Below are positions 47,801 through 59,800 of a DNA stretch of 64,000 nt, one piece after another (within the stretch, counting starts at the first letter, position 1; every line of letters begins with the position of its first letter). Both the position numbers and the translations under genes were made by a program. The notes beneath the pieces were generated by a model. It saw only the letters and a program-made list of their open reading frames with translations. It did no database searches and was not told the origin of the DNA. Source of the DNA: Tachypleus tridentatus (taxonomy: Eukaryota > Arthropoda > Merostomata > Xiphosura > Limulidae). Location: assembly GCF_004210375.1 (NCBI RefSeq), contig NC_134830.1, positions 48,675,094 through 48,739,093 of the forward strand, written 5' to 3'.

Positions 47801-50800
47801 TATTTCCAATCAGGAGTGTCTGTTTTTCTCAGATGACTTAAAGATAGATCACATTTGGGGACTGTGAGAAGCCATGGTGGGATGGGTTGACCAGTGGATA
47901 CAGCAATGCTATCTAAGGACATACTCAATTCATCCAACTGTGCCTGGATATGAAGGCCAAAAGGAGCAATGGCAGATCATCTATTCTGAAAAAATATACT
48001 TCACCGATGAAGGAGAACATAATCCCAGGTGGTATACTTTGGTAAGGAAAGAAGTTTCAAAGCATATAGTAAAGACAGTTGTAAATGGCGGAGGTGCAAA
48101 GAAGGTTCATGAGACTCTATGTACAGGGTGTTCAGAAAGTCATTGTGCACTTATATATTTATTAACAGACATGCTTCTATATAGAATACAGGAAGTAAAT
48201 ATGAATAAATTATAAACAATGTTGAAAGTGACCCCCGTTAGCATCAATACAGGCTTGGATCCTTCTTATTTTGTTTCTAAACACTGCTATCAGTTGCTGG
48301 CTTGAAATAGACTAAATGAATGCTGTTACTGCTGCTTTCAAAACTGCACAGTGACTTTCCAAACACCCTGTACAAGGTCTGAACTAGAGAAGTGTGAAGA
48401 GCCCCACAGCAAAGCTAAAGTCCTTGATGATGAATGGGGTCCAGTATCTTTAAGGCTGAGGTACTGGCAAAGCCGTAGACCAGTGATCCATAGTCGAGTT
48501 TCGATCAAATAAGAGCATGACATATCTTTAGCATAGAACATTGATTTGCTCCCCAAGTGGTGGAAGAGAGGACATGGAGGATGTTCAGTCCTCTTGTACA
48601 TTTGACCAGTAGCTGCTTGATGTGGGGTATAAAGGTCAGCTTACAGTCAAAGATAAGCCCCAAGAACTTTATCTCAGAGACCACAAGCAGCACAACTTTA
48701 CCGATATGGAGTCCAGGATCACGGTGAATAGCCTGTTGGCAGCAAAAGTGCATGCAAATGGTTTTAGAGAGAGAGAGAAGTTAAAGTTGTTTGCTGTGGT
48801 CCACTTCAGTAAACAATTGAGGGCAGTCTGTAGCTGCTGCTCAATATACCTCATGTTCAATGATTGACATGAGATGTGAAAGTCATTGACATAGAGCCCA
48901 TTTTGCAACAGTGAGAGGGAGTTGTTCAATGATGGCATTAATCTTTATTCTGAAGAGTGTTACACTCAAAACACAGCCATAAGGGACTCTAAGTTCCTGC
49001 AGGAAAGAACAGAAAAGTGTCGAACCCACATGAACTTGGAGTCTTCTGTCCATTAAAAACTTTTTAATAAAAATGGGAAAATGGACACATAACCCATATA
49101 TATAGAGGTCTTGCAAAGTGCCTTACCTCCATGTTGTATCATAAGCCTTCTCAATGTCAAAGAATATTGATACAAGATGTTGTTTGAGAAAGGCTTCTCT
49201 GATTGATGTTTCAAGTTGAATAAGGTGGTCAACAGTGGAACACTGTCCTTGGAACCCACACTAGGTGAGTGAGAGGAGGTTGTTTGATTCGAGGAACCAA
49301 ACAAGACCAGCATTAACCATTCTCTCTTAAGGTCTCACAGAGACAGCTCATCAAAGCAATTGGACAGTAGTTTGAAGGAGTCTTGAGATCCTTCCCCCAG
49401 GCTTAGAGAAAGGTAGGACAATAGCCTGGCACCAGGCATCAGGAAAACATTCTCCTGCCAGATCCAGTTAAAAACAATCAGAAGAACAGCTAGAGAAGCA
49501 GGAGGTAGATGGTGCAGCATTTTATAGTGTACATCATCAGGTCCAACCGAAGCACTGCCAGACCAATGAAGGGCCAGTTTGAGTTCCACCAATGTAAAGG
49601 GAGGATTATAGTCATAGACACAATCAGGAAAGAGGTGATCACTCTGCCCAAGTCTTGATGGTTCAGAAGGTGGAGGAAGAAGCAGAAGTGCTAGATACCT
49701 GGCAAAAGTTTTCACCTAGAGTATCGGTGATGCTCTAGGTATCAGCTACTTCCAGGCCATCAGGGAGCAAGATCGAGAGGGGGACAGAATTATATTGCCC
49801 ATTGGCCTTTTGAATCTTTTCCCATATGGCTCTGGAACTGGTGGTAGAAGATATGCTGGTTGTGAACTTAATCCAAGATTCCTTTTGGCTTTGGCATCTT
49901 ACCCACTGAGCATGTGCATGGGCCTGCTGGAAAGCAATGCAGTTTGAGAGTGTGAGATATCTACGAAAAGTATCCCAGGCCTGTTTTTGAGCCTTCTGTG
50001 CAATGTGGCAGGCAGAATTCCACTAAGGATGAGGATATCATGGAAAATGTGAAAAGGGTTTTGGGAATACATTGAACAGCTGCTTATACAATAACCAGTT
50101 ACTGCTGCCTCATAGTCTTCTATTGATGTCTTACAGACAATGGCAGGATCAAGTTCTGCCAGAGCAGTGAAAGAGGGCCAGTTTGCTTGATCCAGTTTCC
50201 ACTGGGGCAAGCGGGTAATGCAGCATCGTCCACAGCCAATCTCTCTCAAAATTATAGGAAAATGATCACTGCCTCCTGGATTATTGTCAACCCTTCAAAA
50301 AAAGTGGAAGAAATGTGAAGGAGAGCAAACTGAGAAATCAATAGCAGTAAAGGACTGACTAGGTGCATGGAAATAAGTGGACGAACCAGTACTGAAAAGA
50401 GAAAGGTTGTGATCAGAGTCATACGCTCTATACAGTGACCTCTCGTATCAATATCAGCACTTACCCAGAAGGGATGACATCCATTAAAGTCCTCCAGGAT
50501 TAAAAAGAGAAATAGCAACTGTTCAACAAAAGCATCAAGGTCTGATTGATCATGTCTCTCCAGGCAACAGGTAGAGAGGACAAACAATGATGGTATGACC
50601 CAAGGAAATATGGATGGCTTCGGCTTCCAAGGGTGTGTTGAGTGGCAAAGTAGGGTGGGCACATGCTGATCAACCAACAGTGCCACCCTCCATGCACTCG
50701 TTCATCACACAGCCTGTCATTTCTGTAAAAAGGAAACTGCTGCAAGGTGACTGTATCAGCTGGTTTCAGAAATGTTTCCTGTAAGGAATGACATACAGGA

Positions 50801-53800
50801 TGGTAGGAAGCAATCAGTGTTTTGATTTCATCCAGATTAAAACGTAAACCTTGAGAGTTCCATTGTATCAAGGTGGCCATTTTAATTTATGTGTAGGCAA
50901 ATTTGGTGGAGAACTCTTCTGTTTACGACCACATCTTTTTTCCTTAATGTCCTTATTCAAGGGAGGTGTATCAGCCTCCACAAATCCTGTCCTGGGTTGA
51001 TTGGGCAGGTCTTTGCTGTTGGAAGGGGATTTGAGTGACTGAGGACTTGAATGAACGATCGTTTTGTACCTTGGGATGGGAGAAGAAGATGTATCTAAGG
51101 AAATGTCTGTTCCTGGAACCAAAGAAAGTGGATCTTGGGATTTGTTGGAATGTATGTAAGGGACAGAGATGGGTGTTGAAGTTGATTCATCAACATTTTT
51201 ACCCATGGAGGTCAAAAGACTTTTCATTTGTTTGGAGAATGATTCTTTTGGAGGCACAGAGAGATCTGCCTGCACTCCCATTGTAGTTGTGGAACAAAGT
51301 GCAGCAACATATGTCCGAGATGAAGTGGGGGACAGCAACTTTCGAGCCTCAGGATAAGTAATGTTGTGAATTATTTTCAAATGCTGCACTTCTTTTTCAT
51401 CCAACTATTTAGGGCAAGAACGAAATAAGGATGGGTGAAAGCCATTGCAACTGATGCAATGAGAGGGTCCATTTCACACTCTTAGGCATCATGATCCTTG
51501 CAACCACAACGAGCACACATCAGGGAACCATAACATGATGTCTTTGAGTGACTGAACTTCTGACACTGGAAACATCCGAGAGGGTCTGTAAATGTACAGC
51601 TGTACCCTCCAATTGAGATAAACTGCAATGATGGTGGCAGGTGGACATGGTGATGCAAATGTCAGAACGAGGATATTGGTCAGCATCGCAATTCCATCTT
51701 TGCGAGTGGAGATACGCCTCACTGCAGAAACTCCTTGAATGGAGAAACCAGTGAGAATCTCTGACTCTGGGATGTTCTTCAAATCCCTCTCAACAATAAC
51801 TCTTATGGTAAATTCAAAGTTACATGAGGTGTAACCTCAATAGGTACATCTCCAATTGCTTCTGAATGCAAGAGGAGTTCACTGTGCTGAGACGTGGATG
51901 TTTCCACCAATATGTCACCAGATCAAAGCTTATTTACTGACTTTGGAGAGCCAGCAAGTTCCTCTATTCCCTTCTGAATGAAAAAGGGAGACATCTGCCC
52001 TAATGGTTTGTCTGAAAGTGAATGCAATATTAGAAAATGAGGTATAACAGGTGGTACAGATGATGAGGATTGCTGCTCAGAATCTTCAAGATGCAGTCAT
52101 TTACCTATAGACTGTTTTTTCACTATTTAAGTTTTTATTTGGAGGATCCATAATAAAAAAAGGGATATTTTGGTGCCCACTGACCCCACCCACCTTGGAG
52201 CCCTATGAGGGGATGCACTACAATGGCAAACAAGAATACAACAGCAATGCCAGGGTTTCATGAGCACTATACACAAACACCAGCAGCAGATACAATGTCC
52301 ACAACACCTGTTGAGAACATCCAACACTGGTACTTAGTTGACCCTAGCCCAAGTGGACCAGCCGATTGACCCAAGGGGGCCCACCCCAAGACCGCCTGTC
52401 TACAGGAATTCAAAACCTAAGTGGTGTGTTAGGGTTGACTTCCTTAGCCACCATATACTCTCCTCCCCTTCACGGGTTGCTAAGCAATGCAAACACATGG
52501 GTGGATGTTTAGATCTCAGAGGAGGTAAACTGAAAAAACAGAACCTTCCTGGGAGGTCTCCTCACCATGTACAGGAATCCCCACCAAGAGGTGAGGAAAG
52601 TAGAAAATATTCCATGAACTCTCATGGAGAACCTGGACAAAGAGAGGTTTGAGAAGGTGATGAAGTACTTAAAATCTTATTGTTGGATCACATCTATGTT
52701 ATGATAAGCCTTTATACCTTTGGATTGAATGATACGGTGTTGTAAAGTTAATTCTGAATAAATATAGAGTTAGTTGTACTTATCAGGCTGATAATAGTTT
52801 AAAACTATGATAACAATCAAACATTTTAACAAAAGAATTTGATTTCTTGTTTTACTCTACTTTGTTGCGATGTTAGCATTAACCTTTAATTAAATTAGTT
52901 TGTCAAAACCTTGCAAGATATTAATGGGATGATGGTAAAAAATACTAATATTAGTGAGGGAAACCATCTGCTAAAACAATGTGTTCTAATCTTTATAGAT
53001 GGAAAAGGAAAGTATTTAATTAGCTATAAGAAGGTTGCCTGTGCTGATTAGAAGTTAATATAACTTATGCTTTACTTTCCACTCTTACACTGTCTGAAAG
53101 AGAGACACATTCTACAAAACAGGTGGAGAAGATTAGATAACTTATCTTACTTCTCGGTTTAATTTGCTTATCATGTGTTATTTCTGTAATATAACTAACT
53201 AATGCACAACAGAAAATTTTATGTTCTAGCATATGTTCTGAAGTAATCAAAAAGAAAAGATGTTTTTTTTCATTAAAGGTTGGAAATGAAAACAACATAA
53301 ACTCTTGCCAGAGGCATACAATCAATTGCCAGAACAGTTTCAGACCTTTAATAGTTCTGATGTAATAACCATAGCTTAAAGAATACAAAACTGGAACAGA
53401 ATTTAGAAACAAGACAAACTTTGAGGAACTCCCAGAATACTAGCTAACCCTATAAATGACAGATAAAAAAAGGAAAACAATCTTACGTTTGTTAAAACTC
53501 TTAACAGAAGTTAATGTAAAACTCCGATAACTGTAGATGATCTCATTAAAAAGTCAATACAAGTGTGTAAAACCACAATAAGAATTCTGAATTCTGAAAA
53601 CACTTGAACTTTCTCATCATTTTTATTCCAAACATTCTCAATGTACATAAATACTTTCTCTCAGGAACACACTTACCTGAAGTTGGTTTCCACCCCTGGC
53701 TACTGAGGTCTGACGTATCGGAGATGTCTGATAAGTTACTAACTGTAGAAGAAATTTCATCCTCATCATCTTCATGACATTTAACCCTCTCCTCCAGTTC

Positions 53801-56800
53801 TGAAGGATGCTCGTAATGCACACTGGTGTCAGCTTGTAAGGAAGATGCTATGAAACCATACTTAATTTAAGTTTTGAACATCATTCTAGAATGCAAACAA
53901 TAAAAAAGTGTGCAATAAGTCAGTAGTGTTGAAATTCTAACAAGCCATAATGTTAACAAATTAACCATTGGCAGGCTAAAGTGTGAGGAGCAAAGGACTG
54001 AAAGGGTAGCAAGTGAAGTGTGTGGGCACTAGGCAATAGAAATATTAAACCCCACTCACCTACAATCAGCTTTCATGCCCATCTCAAAAAAGTTTCTGCA
54101 TACATGATGAGTATTTAATTTCAATATTTATTAACCCCCAATTTTTTATTATGTCTGAAGAAATGAAGGTATTTTGAAACCAACTTTAAATATAGTGTTT
54201 GCCAAACAGACAGTTGGTAAGATGATGTATTGTTCATAGTTGTTTTTATATGGGAGAAAGTACAAAGTATGACTTGTTACAAGGACTACCTCATCAGTAG
54301 ATTAATGGTGGGAGATGATAGTTTATTTACATTTACTAGTGCAATGTTCACATAACACATTTCCAGTATTTTATAAAGGTCAGAATTGTGCTATTAGATA
54401 TACAGCACTGTACAAAAGTGTTAAAATAAAGTTAGGACTTAGATTATTTTTAAAGAACAATGGAAGGTATATTACAAGAGAAACATCCAAATTTTAATTG
54501 TATTCATAACAAGTACAAGAGAAACTCACTGGAAGTGCTTGAGTTCAGCAAACTCAATGTCTTCTGTTAATGTCTTCTGTGCACTGCTTTTACTTTAATA
54601 ACTGTGGACAGTCTTTTAGGTATTGTTGTAACATATTTGATAAAAGCATCCTTTAAGATGTTACATTAACTGCCTCTAATACATTAAAATAAAGTTTATT
54701 TGAAAGTAACTTTTGATGTGTCAAGTTTTTGCTCTATCAAATTCCAGATCTACTCATTTGGGTTGAAATCTGGTGTCTGTGGGGAGTCATTGTATCATTT
54801 GAATTAACTCCAGCAGTTTCTTTCTTAGTTAAGTAACTTCTGCATAGGTTATGATTAGTGTTCAGTCATTATCTTCCTAGCAATAGAATCCTTTACCAAT
54901 AATACACAAACCACTGGGTATAGCATGACAGTACTTGTACTTATGTACTGATGGTACTTGTACTGGCCTAATACTGCATCTATTTGGCAAATATCTTCTA
55001 TCATCTCAACAGAAAAACACTCCCAAACCATCATACTGCATTCCCTATGCTTCATGTTAGGTGCTATGCATTGAGATAAGCATTTTTTGCCTCTCTTCCA
55101 CTGAATGTACAGTCTACATTTTGAACCAAATATTTCATAATTGGACTCATTTATCCATGACACTAATTTTCAATCATCAACAGTCCATTTTTTAAGCAAA
55201 TTTTAGTCTCTTGATAACATTAAGAGATTGAAGTTAAGTTTTTTTAATTGATACATGACCAATTGTTCCATTCTTGTCAAGTCTGCTTGATACTGTATAT
55301 TTGGACACTGTTCTATTATTAATTATTACATAGTCTTTTATCTCATGCTTGAGATCATTAGAAGTCTTCCTTCTGTCCTGAAGGCTACATAAACAAAGAT
55401 ATTTATCATCACTATCATTAAGTTTAGGTGTTCTGCCTCTTTCTTTCCTATTTTCAGACTTACCTGTCTCAGTTTTGTTTCTGTTTTGTTTTTGAATTTC
55501 GCATAAAGCTACTCGAGGGCTATCTGTGCTAGCCGTCCCTAATTTAGCAGTGTAAGACTAGAGGGAAGACAGCTAGTCATCACCACCAACTCTTGGGCTA
55601 CTCTTTTACCAACGAATAGTGGGATTGACTGTCACATTATAATGCCCCCACAGCTGAAAGGGCAAGCATGTTTGGTGCGACTGGGATGCGAACCCGCGAC
55701 CCTCAGATTATGAGTCGCATGCCTTAACACGCTTGGCCACCTGTCTCAGTCTCATGATCTAGGGTGTAATTGATGGCGTTTGGAAAGCATTTCAAATCTG
55801 CAGTAATTTATCAGAGAATCCAACCTACATTATGTAAAACTTTTATGCAAACACTTTGCTCTACTGACAGTTTTTTTAGTTTTGGCATTACTACAACACT
55901 TGATATATAGTTATCCAGATTTATTTACAGAGTACTATTAAACTGATTTATTTTAGCATATACTTGTACAATATGCTAGCTTCTTTCTATATAGTTAAGA
56001 CACTACATGAAGTACCATGACAGTTATTTCAGACCCTAACTTTGATTAGTTTGTTTATTCAAGCAGAACTTTTATGAGATGCCTTTTGTACAAGTATATG
56101 GGTTGGTTTCTTTTAAATTTTGCACAAAGCTACATGAGAGCTATCTGCATAAGTATATGGGAATTCTAAAGAATAAGTATTATCACCCTGGCTCATTCAG
56201 TTGTTTACAGGAACTGGTGAAGCATTACCATAGTGTTGAAATTTACATTCTTTAATGATATGGAAGAATTAGGTCCACAAAATGTAAAGAATGACAATAT
56301 TATCTTAACAGTTTTGCACAGTACTGTACAACTGTGCATTAATTCCACTGTTTTAATCCACAAAATTCAGTGCTAAATATATCAAATTTTGATAAATAAA
56401 TTTCGTGAACTCATAAGATGACACTTAGTAACAACTAAATAAACATAAATTAGAGCCTAAGTGTACAGTATAATCTAATTATGTAATTACAGTTTTATAC
56501 TGGAATGTTATCAAGTTCACCTGTATTTTTTAAAAGTTATGTTATTTATTGCCAAATCTGAAGTATATGACATACATTTCTTAGTTACAGTGACATTTAG
56601 ACCAATTATGTCTTAAGTTCTTTAGAGTAATATTGTAGTACTTATAGCTTGGTATTATAATACATGATAGTCACAAACATTTGATATCACAGAATGTACT
56701 AGGAAGATATTTTAATTTCTTTGACTGTTTGTGAATATTTAAAATGGGATTTTCTGACTAAAGAGATTGTATTTTATGACAATATACCTATACCTATTTA

Positions 56801-59800
56801 AAATTATAAAATAATTATATAATAAACTTGTCTATATTCTACAAAAATTGTATAACACAATAAGAAATGTGAAATTCAAGGGAGGAAAAAAAAGTTAAAT
56901 TTTATCCAAAACGTTCTTATAGCATTAGACAAACCACAAATTTTAGTTAAACATCACAAATAAAATTACCATTGAAATGAGCTAGGTTCTCCTCATTTAA
57001 GACATGTTCTTGGTCTTCAGCAGAGGTGGGAGTGGCAAGGTCATGAAAACCTGAGTCATTCCCATACAAAACCACTTGGATGTCTTTGGAACTTCCTACA
57101 TTGTGAGCTATATTTAAAAATGAAATAATAAAGACATTACTCAGAATTGGAACTATGATGAATTATAATTATTTAGGATGGCCCCTTTGACATTCCTCGC
57201 ACAGTAGTTATCTAAACTAGTAGCTGGAATGTACATATTTTATGACTTAAGTTTGTAATCGAGGAGTATTTGACAGTCATGCTGACTAAACTTAGATAAT
57301 GGGTATTGCACATAGCCTACTTTCCTTGGCAAGAAATATGCAGGAAGATTTGTATAAAAAAGAGACAAGTTGGTTTTTCACATATTGTACATATTACAAA
57401 GGTTCCAAAATTTCAATAAGACCCTTGGCTAGAATTTTCTTGCTTCAACAGTTAGGGTAAGCCTGTTAACTCTAATAGGTTAGCCCTACTGTCAAAGGTC
57501 AAAGGGCACATCACTACTTTCTGTCAACTCACATGCAACATTTCACGGAACTACTATTTTAAACTTGTACGTCAATTGGTTTGGTACGAAATTATATATT
57601 ATAATTAAAGTTTTAGTTTTATACACTATTTAGTTTCTTAATTTGAAACTACGTATTATAAAACACAATAATTCTTTGTGTGTCATGTGGTATACTGACT
57701 GTAGCACTGATTCAAATTAGATGTTTGTAATGTCAAAATACAAAGTCTATAGTTTTTTACGAATTAGGAACTCAAATTACCAATATCAACAAGCTAGAAT
57801 GTAAAATAAGAATGCCCTATTTGTTTCTATTTTCTGAGATATTAATATATTTAATGAATCAACCAAGGTGGCCCCACCTACCTCTTCAATTTTTGAAAAT
57901 ATATGCATATGTACACTTATGTTGCCCAATGTGTGTATAATCAACTAAAAGCTCAGCATGTCCCCCTAGTGGCTTTTTCAGCCTCTGTGAAGTATAAGGG
58001 TTGCAAAAGCATTCTTTTTATGCTAGATTTTAAGAAGTAAGACACCAATTAACTCGAAATTTCATATTTTCTGTATTTTCAAATACATCCAAGTTTCTCA
58101 GCTTAACAGATTATAGTGGAATTTGTGGTATTGGTATAGTAATTTAAAATTTTTGGTTATTCCAAAATGTATATATATATATAACAACTTTAAAAATTAT
58201 TTCAATTCATAACCTCCAAATGCAAAATTTGATATGACTTAGCAATCTATGCTAAGCAGGAAATGTGTACAAAGTTTATAACTAGAAAATATAGTTGTTT
58301 GCTTCACTTCCTTATTTACTGTTCTGTTTTACTTAAAACAAGTTTAACAACTTGTTTGTAAATAGCAATAATCTACAGGGTGGCCCATAAGTCCCTACCC
58401 ATCCATATGTTATTATGTTATATCCAATTATGCATGCATTATAAATTTGTTTCTTTTGTTTCAGAGAAATATGGCCGATGTCAGCCAATTTACACTTGAA
58501 GAGTGTATTGTGACAAGTACGTGGGTACATGAGCGCAGCGATAATGAGGGACAGCTCACAGATACACAGGATACATAAGATATATGGATGGGTAGGGACT
58601 TACGGACCACTCTATATATACATGTACAGTTTATAATAATTGACATGTGACTGTATTTTACCAAATACTAGTCCACTAAAACACAACCAAGACAAGACAC
58701 TTTGTAATGGCTAGTTTCGTATTCCAGGATAGGTGACAAGAGGGCTCATGTGCCACATCATTGTAATTTCTGCAATGTTGGCCAGACACAATTGGAAGGT
58801 CCTTATTATAAATATTTATAATGTATACTGTTATCAGATTTAAACTTTATAGACTAAACAGTCATGTTTTCATGTCAAATTTGTAGTCATTCTATAACAA
58901 AAAATGCATGATTTAAATTTGTTTCCTAACTTTTTATGGTGGTTACAAGGTCAGTCAAATTGACCAAACCCATACAGAGATTTGAAAGTGAAAATAAGAA
59001 ATAAAATATAAAGTTTTTTTGAAAATATCACCTGGATGTAATAAAGATTTTGTATAGGAAACCTGAAAATATTCTAATACATGAAAGTATTATTAATCTT
59101 AAAATCAAAATTACTTTACACATTGGATAGTCAACAGTCAGAAAGAAAAATGTTATTTGAAAAATCATAAAACTAAATTTTAAAAAATCTGATATTTTGG
59201 GTATGAAAACCTCATATATACATATAAAACGAGGTGAAGAAACAGATACTAATATAAAAGATATATCATAAAAACTATAACAGGCATAAAATGGTTAAGA
59301 GGTTGTTCCTTTGGATCAAATCCATGATGAGAAAGTTAATTAGGATAAACCACTTCAATAATAATATTTCATTCCTGTTGTATATTATAACCATAATTTT
59401 TTAAAAGCCAAAACAAAACATATTAAAATTAAACAATTAAACAAAATACTCTGCATTTTTAAAAAAGATCTTAGGATACAAGCTACAATGTGGGATTATA
59501 ACGCGTCATAGGTTTTGGAGGTTACTGTGAAAGTAGGGCCCACACTGCGGTAGGGATACACTGTCTATCAGTCTTAACCTTTAATTTGGTAGTCTCACAT
59601 AAGAAATAGACACAATTAGACTAGAAATTAGGAGAGCAAGATGTGGGTGCTCAAACCCAAAACATCTATATCACCCCTCACTGCCTGCAGACAGTTGTGG
59701 GAAGGTGACTGCTCTCCCAAGTTAAAATTAGAATAAGATAAAAATAAAAAGATAAAAATAAGGAAATAAGGTACTACCATTTGGAGGTAAGTGAGATGAA

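Larger units (their letters stand above)
46364..52592 (-). mobile_element. Non-LTR retrotransposon (I-like LINE), copy 4, full length
   Basis: About 6.2 kb including a 247-bp transposon inserted at 48124-48370; without it, about 6.0 kb. The ends are placed by comparison with copies 1 and 3. The flanks GAGGAATCTAG (46353-46363) and GAGGAAAGTAG (52593-52603) may be a decayed target duplication (8 of 11). It has a single-unit 3' UTR. The element is old and frameshifted. Confidence 0.87.
54401..56328 (-). mobile_element. Tc1-like DNA transposon with two nested SINE insertions
   Basis: Terminal repeats TACAGCACTGTACAAAAGTG (from 54401) and the imperfect complement ending at 56328 (TTTTGCACAGTACTGTA). 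About 18 of the 22 terminal bases match. It is 1.93 kb now and about 1.6 kb without the nested SINEs, a normal Tc1 size. It lies in SIRT1 intron 2. Confidence 0.88.
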
